From a bacterium (lineage in GTDB: Bacteria > Myxococcota_A > Bradymonadia > UBA7976 > UBA1532), in NCBI GenBank assembly GCA_030426085.1, contig JAUHYW010000066.1, positions 1-60,741 on the forward strand: a stretch of DNA of 60,741 nucleotides, read 5' to 3'. The notes beneath the pieces are model-generated. The model was not told the DNA's origin, did no database searches, and worked only from the letters and a program-made list of their open reading frames with translations. Made by a program: the position numbers and the translations under genes. Below are positions 1 through 7,671 of this stretch, piece by piece. Within the stretch, counting starts at the first letter, position 1, and each line of letters opens with the position of its first letter.

Positions 1-1
1 G

Positions 2-118
2 CCCGCGCCCGCGCCCGCCGAGCCCGAGCCCACGCCGCCCGCCGAGCCCGAGCCCACGCCCGAGCCGCCCGCGCCCGAGCCCACGCCCGAGCCGCCCGCC
101 GAGCCCGAGACGCTGCGC
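2..118 (+). repeat. Pro-Glu-Ala-Thr coding repeat
   Basis: Short imperfect tandem repeats of GCCCGAGCC-type units encode PEPTPEPPA-like linker peptides at the start of the visible FGE-like protein. Such runs usually form a flexible spacer between a membrane or catalytic module and an outer domain. They are a low-complexity region in which copy number and assembly may be unreliable. Confidence 0.7.
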
Positions 119-667
119 TGCCCGGCGGGCATGACCCTCGTCACCCGCCGGGGCTTCCCCGCCGGCGGCAAGAAGCGGGGCGCGCTGGTCGGGCCCGGGG
201 TCGAGGCGGCCCGCGGCGGCGCGGCCTACTGCATCGACACCTACGAGTACCCCGGCCGGGGCCAGTCGCCGCGCACCGGGGTCAACTTCGAGGCCGCCCG
301 GGGCCTGTGCATCGCCCGGGGCCGCCGCCTGTGCACCGACGCCGAGTGGCGCCGGGGCTGCGCCGGGCGCAAGGGCGGGGCGTGGCCCTACGGCGGCGCG
401 TTCGACCCCGCGAAGTGCAACACCGAGGACGGCGACGGCGAGGAGCGGGCCGTCGCGCCGGCGGGCAGCTTCCGCCGGTGCAAGTCGATCCGAGGGGTCT
501 ACGACATGTCGGGCAACGTCGCCGAGTGGACCGCCGATCAGACCGTGCGCGGCGGCGACTTCGCGTCATCCGAGGACGACGCGGCGTGCGGCGGCGGCGG
601 CAAGCGCGCGCCGTCGAGCAGCCGGGCGTCCATCGGCTTCCGCTGCTGCGCCGACTTCAGCGAGTGA
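2..667 (+). CDS. FGE/SUMF1-fold domain protein, C-terminal part (5' end outside window)
   Basis: The reading frame is open from the first bases of the window, so the gene starts upstream. The visible part begins with about 38 residues built almost only of Pro, Glu, Ala and Thr, a typical extended linker. A formylglycine-generating-enzyme-like (FGE-sulfatase, C-type-lectin-fold) domain follows: RRLCTDAEW, the MSGNVAEW motif, the RGGDF motif and a terminal GFRCCAD. The Cys-x4-Cys pair that aerobic FGE uses for catalysis is not seen at the expected place before GFRC, so a binding or structural role is more likely than sulfatase maturation. The missing N-terminal part could be a kinase or a membrane anchor; it cannot be seen. 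The stop codon overlaps the GTG of the cytochrome gene (GTGA), suggesting coupled translation. Confidence 0.75.
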   Translation, partial: PAPAPAEPEPTPPAEPEPTPEPPAPEPTPEPPAEPETLRCPAGMTLVTRRGFPAGGKKRGALVGPGVEAARGGAAYCIDTYEYPGRGQSPRTGVNFEAARGLCIARGRRLCTDAEWRRGCAGRKGGAWPYGGAFDPAKCNTEDGDGEERAVAPAGSFRRCKSIRGVYDMSGNVAEWTADQTVRGGDFASSEDDAACGGGGKRAPSSSRASIGFRCCADFSE

Positions 668-2418
668 ACCGGGCGGCGTCCGGCCCGCGGCGCGCGCTGT
701 GGTTCGGGGTGATCGCGCTGGCCGCGCTCGCGCACCCGGTGGGCGCCGCGCCGCCGGCCTGGGATCAGTGTGTGCCGTGCCACGGGGCGACCGGCGCGGG
801 GGATGGCCCGGCGGTCGATCTGCTCTGGCCCCGCCCCCGTGATCTGCGCCGCGCGCCGCTGCGCCTCGGCGCCGATCGCCCCCGGCTGGCCCGCACGATC
901 CGGGAGGGCGTCCCCGGCACCGCGATGCCCGGCTTCCCCGCGCTGTCGCCCGATCAGATCGCGGCGCTCGTGGCGTACATCGCCGACGGCCGCCCGGCCG
1001 AGGTCGCCCCGCCGCCCGTCGACGTCCCGCCGCCCGCGCCCGACGAGGTCGCCCGGGGCGACCGGCTGTGGGCCGCCCGCTGCGCGCCGTGCCACGGGCC
1101 CGACGGGGCCGGGGACGGCCCGCTCGCGAAGACCCTGCGCGACGCCGACGGTCAGCCGGCCGACCTCTACGATCTGCGCCGCAGCCCGCTCAAGGGCGGT
1201 GAGACGCTGCCTGCCTTGATGGAGAGCCTGACCCGCGGCCGCCCGGGCACCCCGATGGCGGCGGTCGCGCTGCCCGCCGTCGACCGCCGGGCCCTCGCCG
1301 CCCGGATCATGCGGCGGCGCCGTCCCGATCCCAGGCCCCGCTGGCGCCTGCCGCCGCCCGCGGCCGCGCCCCGGGCCGTCGACCGCCACTGGAGGGACCG
1401 CCCGCTGCCCGAGACCCCGGCCCCGCCCGACGCCGTCGATCCCGATCCGGCCCGCTGCGCGGTCTGCCACCCGCATCAGCACGCGACCTGGCGCCAGAGC
1501 CGCCACGCCGCCGCCGCCGGGCCGGGCCTCGTGGGGCAGTATCACGGCGCCGATGGGGCCTTCGTCCGCCGCTGCAACGGGTGCCACGCCCCCGAGGCCC
1601 GCCAGCAGGCGAGCCCCGATCATGCCCGGGAGGGCGTCGCCTGCGGGGCGTGCCACCTGCGGGCCCACCGCAAGCACGGGCCGCCGGGGCCGTCGTCGAT
1701 GCGCCTCCCCGCGCCGGGCATGGCCCCCGTCGTCGAGCCCCGCTTCGGCCGCAGCGACTTCTGCCTGCCGTGCCACAACCTGCCGCTGTCGGTGGCCGTC
1801 GCCGGGCGCCCGCTGCTCGACACCTGGCGCGAGTGGGCCGCGAGCCCCTATCTGCCGGCGGGCGTGCAGTGTCAGCACTGCCACATGCCCGGCGGGGCTC
1901 ACGCGGTGCCCGGGGTGCACGACGCCGAGATGGTCCGCCGCGCGGTGCGGCTGGAGGTCGATCCGCCGGCCGTCGACGGGCGCGTCCGGCTCGAGGCCCG
2001 GGTGCGCAACGTCGGCGCGGGTCACCACTTCCCGACGACCGCCACCCCCCGGGCCGTCCTGCGCATCCGGCAGCTCGGGCCCGACGGCCCGCTGCCCGGC
2101 ACGGCCGAGAGCTGGGCCATCGGCCGCACGGTGCGCCACGACGGCGAGCGGTGGATCGAGGAGGCCGACACCCGCATCCCGGCCGGCGAGGCCCGCGCCC
2201 GGCGCTACGATCGACCGCGCCACCCCGCCGCGCGGCGGGTCGAGGTGAGCCTGCACATGTTCCCCGACTGGCTCTACACCCGCTTCTATCGGGCCCGCCT
2301 GCGCACCGCGCGCGGCGCCGCCCGGGTCGACTTCGAAGCCGCGCTGGCCGAGGCCGGGTCCAGCGTCATCCTGGTGGACTTCCGCCGCCTGCCGCTCAGC
2401 GGGGCTTCGGCGCGCTGA
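664..2418 (+). CDS. heptahaem c-type cytochrome (two mono-haem cyt c domains plus pentahaem c554-like part)
   Basis: 584 residues from a GTG that overlaps the previous stop (GTGA). An N-terminal hydrophobic segment ending near AHPVGAAP is a probable Sec signal, so the protein should be periplasmic. Seven CXXCH haem-binding motifs are visible, with first Cys at about residues 36, 140, 265, 304, 327, 367 and 403. The first two lie in class-I-type domains (CVPCH and CAPCH followed by GPDG/GDGP), the other five in a closely spaced C-terminal block resembling cytochrome c554/multihaem proteins, followed by a haem-free beta-rich tail. A role in periplasmic electron transfer is inferred; the donor and acceptor are not evident. 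It overlaps the end of the opposite-strand gene at 2396-3007 by 23 bases. A longer upstream start is less likely because it would read through the FGE-like gene out of frame. Confidence 0.85.
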   Translation: MNRAASGPRRALWFGVIALAALAHPVGAAPPAWDQCVPCHGATGAGDGPAVDLLWPRPRDLRRAPLRLGADRPRLARTIREGVPGTAMPGFPALSPDQIAALVAYIADGRPAEVAPPPVDVPPPAPDEVARGDRLWAARCAPCHGPDGAGDGPLAKTLRDADGQPADLYDLRRSPLKGGETLPALMESLTRGRPGTPMAAVALPAVDRRALAARIMRRRRPDPRPRWRLPPPAAAPRAVDRHWRDRPLPETPAPPDAVDPDPARCAVCHPHQHATWRQSRHAAAAGPGLVGQYHGADGAFVRRCNGCHAPEARQQASPDHAREGVACGACHLRAHRKHGPPGPSSMRLPAPGMAPVVEPRFGRSDFCLPCHNLPLSVAVAGRPLLDTWREWAASPYLPAGVQCQHCHMPGGAHAVPGVHDAEMVRRAVRLEVDPPAVDGRVRLEARVRNVGAGHHFPTTATPRAVLRIRQLGPDGPLPGTAESWAIGRTVRHDGERWIEEADTRIPAGEARARRYDRPRHPAARRVEVSLHMFPDWLYTRFYRARLRTARGAARVDFEAALAEAGSSVILVDFRRLPLSGASAR

Positions 2419-3007
2419 CCGCCCCGTCGAGCGCCCGCAGCCGCAGGGCCACCGCGTTGGCCGCCGGCACGTCCCCCAGCGCGAGGTGCGCCGCCCGCAG
2501 CGCGGTCAGGGCGCTGCGATCGTCGGGCGCGGTGGCCAGCGCCGCCCGCAGCCACCCGATCTCGGCCGCCCGGTCACCCGCCCGCTGCGCCGCCCGGGCC
2601 AGGGGCAGCGCCACCCGCGGGCGGGGGTGGATCACGTCCCGGTGCAGCGTCAGGGGGCCGTCGGCGGCGAACAGGCGCCCGATCACCGGCCGCAGCGCCA
2701 GGACGTGGGGCCGGGCCGTCGGCGCGCGCAGGTTCGGGGCGTGGTGGTAGGCGTCGACCAGGGCCTCGAGCCGGGCCAGGGCCGCTTCGCCCGCCGCCCG
2801 GGCCGCCGCGTGGGCTTCGGCCGGGGCCTCCGGGGCGTCGAGCACCGCCAGCGCCTCGTCCAACGCCGTGCGCGCCGCCTGCGCCCGCTCGGCGTCCCCC
2901 GGGCGGACCTTCTCGGCGGCGACGGCGGTGGCGCAGAGCGTCAGCAGGCCGACGAGCAGCCCCCACGCCACCGGCCGGGCGCGCCCGCGATGGAGTTCGA
3001 TCGACAT
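2396..3007 (-). CDS. exported helical (TPR-like) protein of unknown function
   Basis: 203 residues starting at MSIELHRG. Residues about 14-31 form a hydrophobic signal segment ending in TAVAAE. The rest is Ala/Leu/Arg-rich and helical; the last 60 residues (AAEIGWLRAALATAPDD then LRAAHLALGDVPAAN) resemble a pair of tetratricopeptide repeats. The start was chosen because the signal peptide follows immediately, while the longer upstream frame adds 60 Pro/Arg-rich residues. It converges with the cytochrome gene and overlaps its 3' end, and diverges from the PEGA gene. No enzyme motif is visible. Confidence 0.6.
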   Translation of the reverse strand: MSIELHRGRARPVAWGLLVGLLTLCATAVAAEKVRPGDAERAQAARTALDEALAVLDAPEAPAEAHAAARAAGEAALARLEALVDAYHHAPNLRAPTARPHVLALRPVIGRLFAADGPLTLHRDVIHPRPRVALPLARAAQRAGDRAAEIGWLRAALATAPDDRSALTALRAAHLALGDVPAANAVALRLRALDGAVSAPKPR

Positions 3008-3037
3008 GGCCTCTCCGCGCCGGGGGCCGGCCTCGGG

Positions 3038-3066
3038 TTCACCGGGCTCCGGCGATGCGGTATCGT
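3038..3066 (+). promoter_or_regulatory. candidate sigma-70-type promoter for the PEGA gene
   Basis: TTCACC and TATCGT are separated by 17 bases, in the divergent gap between the gene at 2396-3007 and the PEGA gene. The expected transcription start is near 3073, giving a leader of about 23 bases without a clear ribosome binding site. Confidence 0.4.
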
Positions 3067-3095
3067 CGGACGCCGTCCCCCCGCTGGTCAACCGG

Positions 3096-3782
3096 ATGCC
3101 GCGCCTCGCTTTCTGCCTCACCCTCGCCGCCCTCGCCGGGGCCGCCGCCGCCGCGCCCCCGGGCGATGGGGTGCGCTTGCGCCTCACCGGGCCGGCGACG
3201 CCCTACGCCGAGGTGACCTACGCGGTGGCCTTCCGCCGGGGCGCGGTCATCGCCGAGGTCGACAAGGCGCTCGCCGCCGGCTTCGGCCGCCGGGGCGAGG
3301 TGGGGCTGCTCACCCGGGACGACCTGAGCGGGCTGCTCGACGCGGTCGAGGCCCTCGGCGCCTTCACCCTGCGCGACCGGACCCACGCCGACCCCCGCAC
3401 CGTCTGGCGCATCGAGACCCGCCGGGGGCAGAAGGCCCACACCGTGGTGGTGCACGACCCCGAGCGCGGCGCTGACGGCCGCTACCGGGCGCTCATCGAG
3501 CGGGTGCGGGGCCTCGTGGAGCAGACGGTGGGCCCGGTGCCCTGGCGCGACGCGATGCTGCTGCCCGAGGAGTTCGGCCGGCTGCGGTTGCGCTCGACGC
3601 CGAAGGCCACCCTCACGATCGACGGCGTGCCCTGGCCCGGCACGACCCCGATGAACGACGTCCGGCTGACCGGCGGGGCCCACCGGCTCGAGCTGACCCC
3701 GGTGGGCGGCGGCGAGCCCCACGTCTACGACGTGCGGGTCGAGATCGGAAAGACCACCTCGCTGGTGGTCGAGCTGAAGTGA
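3096..3782 (+). CDS. secreted PEGA-domain protein
   Basis: 228 residues with a short signal peptide (LTLAALAGAAAAAP). The middle part is a mixed alpha/beta domain not recognised. Residues about 165-228 (KATLTIDGVPWPGTTP ... GAHRLELTPVGG ... VVVELK) fit a PEGA domain, a small beta-sandwich common on surface and kinase-linked proteins of myxobacteria and related groups. The start at ATG 3096 is followed directly by the signal peptide. It is 10 bases from the next gene on the same strand, so the two are probably co-transcribed. A cell-envelope role is inferred. Confidence 0.65.
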   Translation: MPRLAFCLTLAALAGAAAAAPPGDGVRLRLTGPATPYAEVTYAVAFRRGAVIAEVDKALAAGFGRRGEVGLLTRDDLSGLLDAVEALGAFTLRDRTHADPRTVWRIETRRGQKAHTVVVHDPERGADGRYRALIERVRGLVEQTVGPVPWRDAMLLPEEFGRLRLRSTPKATLTIDGVPWPGTTPMNDVRLTGGAHRLELTPVGGGEPHVYDVRVEIGKTTSLVVELK

Positions 3783-3792
3783 GCGAGGAGCG

Positions 3793-5055
3793 ATGAGCGC
3801 GACGAAGGCCGAAGAGCTGCTGACCCGGGCCCGGCGGGCGGGCGACCCCCGCGCGGCGGACCAGCTCGCGACCCGGGCGATCCACGCTGATCCCGATCTG
3901 GGGGCGGCCTACGGCTTGCGGGGCGCGCTCGCCGCCCGCCGGGGCGATCCGATCGTGGCGGCGCATTATCTGCGGGTGGCCTACGCCCGGGGCGATCGCA
4001 GCGAGGCGACCCGGGCCGGGCTCGCCGCCTGCCTGGCCGCGGTGGGGGAGGACGGGGTCGCCGGCCGGGTGCGCGCCGGGGCCCGGCTGTCGCCCGCGCT
4101 CGAAGACTTCGCCGAGGGCCTCGCGGCGCACGCCGGCCCGCTGCGGGGGGTGCTCTCGGCCCGGATGCCGCCCGCCGGTCAGCCGGCGCTGCTGCCCGGC
4201 GAGCGGTCGCCCGCACCCCAGGGCGCGGCCCGCCCCGCCGATCGCCCGTCTCAGTCCCGGGTCGGGCCCCCGCCGGCCCGCCCGTCGGCCGGTCGCATCC
4301 CGGCGCCGGCCGAGCGCCCGTCTCAGTCCCGGGTCGGGCCCCCGCCGTCGCGCCCGTCGGCCGGGCGGGTCGCGCCGCCGCCGCCGCGCAGCTCCACCGG
4401 CGGCCAGCCCAAGGTCGTGCGCCGGTCGACCCACGTCCGGCCCGACTGGCTCGAGCCCACCCGATTCGAGGGCGAGGTCGAGTCCGCCCCCGGCGAGCGG
4501 CCGGCGTGGCTCGAAGACAATACGCCCCCGGCCCGCGCCGGCGGGGCCTTCACCGGGGGCGGCATCGAGCTGGCCGCCGATCCCGGGCTGCCCACCGTGC
4601 GGGTGCGGTCGCCGATCACCGGCATGCTGATCGACGAGCAGGTCATCGCCCGGGACATGGCCGGGGCGGCGATGCCCGACATCGGCGCGCCCGCCGATCC
4701 GCTCGAGGCCCGCCCCGCCCTGCGCGACGCGGTGGCCGATCCCGACGGGCTGGCCCTCGCGGTGCACCTGCCGGGCCCGGTGGTCACCGCCGCCGGCGGC
4801 CGCAACCCACGCAAGCTGGCCGATCGGGTCGCTCTGGGGCTGCTGACCGACGAGCTGATCCTGCGCGACGGGGCCAACCCGCCGGCCCGGGTGCCGCTGT
4901 GGGCCATCCGCCGGCTCGACGTGCTCGACGACGGGGCTCAGCTCTCGCTGCACCTGCACGACGGGCGGCAGATGCACCTCGACCTGCGCGATCTCAAGCG
5001 GCGGGCGCCGTTCGTTGCCAGCCGCCTCGTCGATCTGCTCGCCGAGCGTCTCTGA
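3793..5055 (+). CDS. TPR-like N terminus plus Pro-rich linker plus small beta domain; unknown function
   Basis: 420 residues without signal peptide, so probably cytoplasmic. Residues 1-110 look like tetratricopeptide helices (AEELLTRARRAGDPRAADQL, IHADPDLGAAYGLRGAL). Residues about 130-205 are a Pro/Arg/Ser linker with a duplicated 24-residue unit. The C terminus (about 315-415) is a beta-rich domain with LTDELILRDG and VPLWAIRRLDVLDDG, ending in a helix, reminiscent of PH/GRAM- or PilZ-like folds but not assigned. GAGGAG lies just two bases before the ATG, closer than ideal. The gene follows the PEGA gene by 10 bases and probably shares its transcript. I cannot name a reaction. Confidence 0.55.
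   Translation: MSATKAEELLTRARRAGDPRAADQLATRAIHADPDLGAAYGLRGALAARRGDPIVAAHYLRVAYARGDRSEATRAGLAACLAAVGEDGVAGRVRAGARLSPALEDFAEGLAAHAGPLRGVLSARMPPAGQPALLPGERSPAPQGAARPADRPSQSRVGPPPARPSAGRIPAPAERPSQSRVGPPPSRPSAGRVAPPPPRSSTGGQPKVVRRSTHVRPDWLEPTRFEGEVESAPGERPAWLEDNTPPARAGGAFTGGGIELAADPGLPTVRVRSPITGMLIDEQVIARDMAGAAMPDIGAPADPLEARPALRDAVADPDGLALAVHLPGPVVTAAGGRNPRKLADRVALGLLTDELILRDGANPPARVPLWAIRRLDVLDDGAQLSLHLHDGRQMHLDLRDLKRRAPFVASRLVDLLAERL
4243..4363 (+). repeat. direct repeat, 72-bp offset, in linker coding region
   Basis: A stretch of about 48 bases beginning CGCCCGTCTCAGTCCCGG at 4243 recurs at 4315 in the same reading frame. Each copy encodes RPSQSRVGPPP followed by RPSAGR. This is a recent in-frame duplication within the Pro-rich linker. 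Confidence 0.8.
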
Positions 5056-5146
5056 TCGTCTCCGGCGGCATTCGGCGAAACCTCATGCGCCCGGCGGCGT
5101 AGCTGTGGTAGCCGATCCCGGACGCCGACCGACACCCGAGGAGCCG

Positions 5147-6193
5147 ATGGCCACCGACACCACCACCCACCGCGACGTACAGGACTACTACGGCAAGGTG
5201 CTCGCCACCAAAGCCGACTTGCAGACCACCGCCTGCTGCCCCACCGAGGCCATGCCGGCCCACCTCAAGCCGCTGCTGGCCAACATCGAGGACGAGATCC
5301 ACGAGCGGTTCTACGGCTGCGGGTCGCCCATCCCCGACGGCCTCGAGGGCTGCACCGTGCTCGACCTCGGCTGCGGGACCGGGCGCGACGTCTACCTCGC
5401 CGCCCAGCTCGTCGGCGAGTCGGGGCGGGTCATCGGGCTCGACATGACCGCCGAGCAGCTCGCGGTGGCCCGGAAGTACGAGGAGGCCCACCAAAGCCGC
5501 TTCGGCTTCGCCCGCTCGAACGTCGACTTCCGCCAGGGCTACATGGAGGACCTCGCCGGGGCCGGCATCGAGCCGGGCTCGGTCGACGTGGTCATCAGCA
5601 ACTGCGTGCTCAACCTCGCCCCGGACAAGGAGCGGGTGTTCGCCGAGATCATGCGCGCGCTCAAGCCGGGGGGGGAGGTCTACTTCGCCGACGTCTTCGC
5701 CGACCGCCGCCTGCCGCAGTGGATGAAGACCGATCCGGTGCTCGTCGGCGAGTGCCTCGGCGGGGCGATGTACACCGAGGACTTCCGCCGCATGCTGGCG
5801 AAGCTGGGCGTGGCCGACTACCGCATCGTCGCCAGCAGCCCCATCCTGCCGCAGAACGACGCGCTTGAGGCGAAGATCGGCAACGCCCGCTTCCTGTCGA
5901 TGACGGTGCGCTTCTTCAAGCTCGACGTCGAAGATCGCTGCGAGGACTACGGCGAGGTCGCCTGGTACAAGGGCACGCTGCCCCACGCGCCGCACCGCTT
6001 CGTGCTCGACGACCACCACACCTTCGTCACCGGCAAGCCGATGACGATCTGCAGCAACACCGCCGACATGCTCGGCGCGACCCGCTTCGCCCCCCACTTC
6101 CGCATCGAGGGCGACCGCGAGACCCACTACGGGCTGTTCGACTGCGGCCCCGAGCCGGCCGCCGGCGACGACCCGAGCGGCGCCTGCTGCTGA
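5147..6193 (+). CDS. arsM: arsenite S-adenosylmethionine methyltransferase
   Basis: 348 residues. The SAM-binding motif VLDLGCGTGRDVYLAAQLV is followed by GLDMTAEQL and by the post-I motif. The four cysteine positions that bind arsenite in the ArsM family all appear present: ACC near residue 29, YGCGSP, SNCVLNL and GECLGGA. The enzyme converts As(III) to methylated arsenicals using SAM and thiol reductant in the cytoplasm; it detoxifies arsenic. The C terminus ends in SGACC, an extra cysteine pair often seen in this family. A GAGGAG element lies just before ATG 5147. No arsR, arsB or arsS is next to it; the following gene is a dehalogenase-like hydrolase 33 bases on, so regulation by arsenic is not visible here. 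Confidence 0.85.
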   Translation: MATDTTTHRDVQDYYGKVLATKADLQTTACCPTEAMPAHLKPLLANIEDEIHERFYGCGSPIPDGLEGCTVLDLGCGTGRDVYLAAQLVGESGRVIGLDMTAEQLAVARKYEEAHQSRFGFARSNVDFRQGYMEDLAGAGIEPGSVDVVISNCVLNLAPDKERVFAEIMRALKPGGEVYFADVFADRRLPQWMKTDPVLVGECLGGAMYTEDFRRMLAKLGVADYRIVASSPILPQNDALEAKIGNARFLSMTVRFFKLDVEDRCEDYGEVAWYKGTLPHAPHRFVLDDHHTFVTGKPMTICSNTADMLGATRFAPHFRIEGDRETHYGLFDCGPEPAAGDDPSGACC

Positions 6194-6226
6194 CGCCCCG
6201 CCCCCCTCACCGCACCGGGAGCCCCG

Positions 6227-7105
6227 ATGAAAGCCCTGCGCACCCCCGACGCCCGCTTCGCCGATCTGCCCGACTACCCGTTCGCGCCGCGCTTCGTCGA
6301 GGTCGACGGGCTGCGGCTGCACCACATCGACGAGGGCGAGGGCCCCACGGTGGTGCTGCTGCACGGCCAGCCGTCGTGGAGCTACCTCTACCGGGCGTTC
6401 GTGCCCCCGCTCGTGGAGGCCGGGCACCGGGTCGTCGCGCTGGACCTCGTCGGCTTCGGCCGCTCCGACAAGCCGGTGGACGAGGCGGCCTACACCTACG
6501 CCGCCCACGCCGCCTGGGTCCGTCAGGCCCTGTTCGAGGCGCTCGACCTGCGCGACATCCACCTCTTCTGCCAGGACTGGGGCGGCCTCATCGGCCTGCG
6601 GCTCGTCGGGCTGCACCCCGAGCGCTTCGCCGCGGTCTGCGCGGCCAACACCGCCCTGCCCGCCGGTCAGCGCATGCCGCCGGCCTTCGCCGAGTGGAAG
6701 GCGTTCAACGCCAGCACCCCCGACCTGCCCGTCGGCGCGCTCATACAGCGGGCGAGCGGCCGCACGCTGAGCCCGGCCGAGGTCGCCGCCTACGACGCCC
6801 CGTTCCCCGACATCACCTACAAGGCCGGGGTGCGCACCTTCCCCGCGCTGGTGCCCGACGGCCCGGATTACGCCGGGGTCGCCGAGAACCGGAAGGCGTG
6901 GGGCGGCCTGATGCGGTTCGAGCGGCCGTTCCTGACCGTCTTCTCGGACGACGATCCGATCACCCGCGGCGCCGAGAAGGGGTTCATCGAGCGGGTGCCC
7001 GGGGCGAAGGGTCAGCCCCACCGCGTCGTGCCCGGGGGCCACTTCCTGCAAGAGGACAGCGCCCCGGCGCTGGTCGAGGGCATCCGCAGCCTCACCGGGC
7101 GCTGA
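6227..7105 (+). CDS. haloalkane dehalogenase-like alpha/beta hydrolase
   Basis: 292 residues with the haloalkane dehalogenase subfamily I layout: HGQPSWSYLYR oxyanion-hole motif, nucleophile Asp117 in CQDWGG with the neighbouring Trp118 that would bind halide, an acid in FSDDDPIT, and the catalytic His in PGGHFLQED. The family cleaves carbon-halogen bonds by an ester intermediate on the Asp. Length fits the family (about 295-310). Substrate cannot be told from sequence, and related Asp-nucleophile hydrolases (epoxide hydrolases, fluoroacetate dehalogenases) remain possible, though the W after D favours a dehalogenase. GGGAG precedes ATG 6227. It sits 33 bases after arsM on the same strand and may share its mRNA. 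Confidence 0.75.
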   Translation: MKALRTPDARFADLPDYPFAPRFVEVDGLRLHHIDEGEGPTVVLLHGQPSWSYLYRAFVPPLVEAGHRVVALDLVGFGRSDKPVDEAAYTYAAHAAWVRQALFEALDLRDIHLFCQDWGGLIGLRLVGLHPERFAAVCAANTALPAGQRMPPAFAEWKAFNASTPDLPVGALIQRASGRTLSPAEVAAYDAPFPDITYKAGVRTFPALVPDGPDYAGVAENRKAWGGLMRFERPFLTVFSDDDPITRGAEKGFIERVPGAKGQPHRVVPGGHFLQEDSAPALVEGIRSLTGR

Positions 7106-7118
7106 GCCCGGCCCGCGG

Positions 7119-7547
7119 CTATCCGCCCGGCGTCACATCCGGCGCGGCGTCCGACGCGCCGACGTCCTCCTCCTCGTACGGCAGCGGCAGGCAGCCGCTC
7201 GGCGCCGGGGGCAGGCGGCAGCGGCCGTCGACGCAGGTCGGCGGGCCGGCGCTCTCGTAGGGCGCCGCGTCGCAGATCGCCGAGTGGCAGCCCCGGGCCA
7301 GCTCGTCGCGGCCGATGGCGTCGAGCGCGTCGCGGGCCGCGCGGGTCACCGCCCACGGGCCGTAGGACGCCGCGCAGTTACAGGTCGTCGGGCCGCCGAC
7401 CACCACGCAGTCGCGGTCTTCAGCGCAGCCCGGGCTCTCGGCCACCGTCGCGGTGGCCCTCGCCGCCAGATCGGCGCAGGCCGCTTCGTCTGCGTCGTCG
7501 CAGGCGACGAGGGTCAGCAGGCACGACAGGATCAGGGCACGACGCAT
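7119..7547 (-). CDS. small Cys-rich lipoprotein, unknown function
   Basis: 142 residues. MRRALILSCLLTLVACDDAD is a clear lipoprotein signal with cleavage before Cys at LVAC; Asp at +2 in enterics would favour the inner membrane, but this rule may not hold here. The mature part carries about nine further cysteines, several in CAEDRDCVVVG and TCNCAASYG, suggesting disulfide bonding. GGAAGGAG lies 5 bases before the ATG, which decides this start over an upstream ATG. It converges with the dehalogenase-like gene with a 13-base gap. Confidence 0.6.
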   Translation of the reverse strand: MRRALILSCLLTLVACDDADEAACADLAARATATVAESPGCAEDRDCVVVGGPTTCNCAASYGPWAVTRAARDALDAIGRDELARGCHSAICDAAPYESAGPPTCVDGRCRLPPAPSGCLPLPYEEEDVGASDAAPDVTPGG

Positions 7548-7671
7548 GGGGCTCCTTCCGGTCATCGGCGCCGGCCGGGCCGTCTCCGGGCGGCGCTGGA
7601 GTCGACGGGCGCGTTGAGGATACCCTGCCCCCGCCACGGTGCGGAGAGGACGCTCGTCCGCGGGGAAGACC

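Noticed and set aside
2-667. Functional sulfatase-modifying enzyme
   Set aside because: The paired catalytic cysteines are not visible and no sulfatase gene lies nearby.
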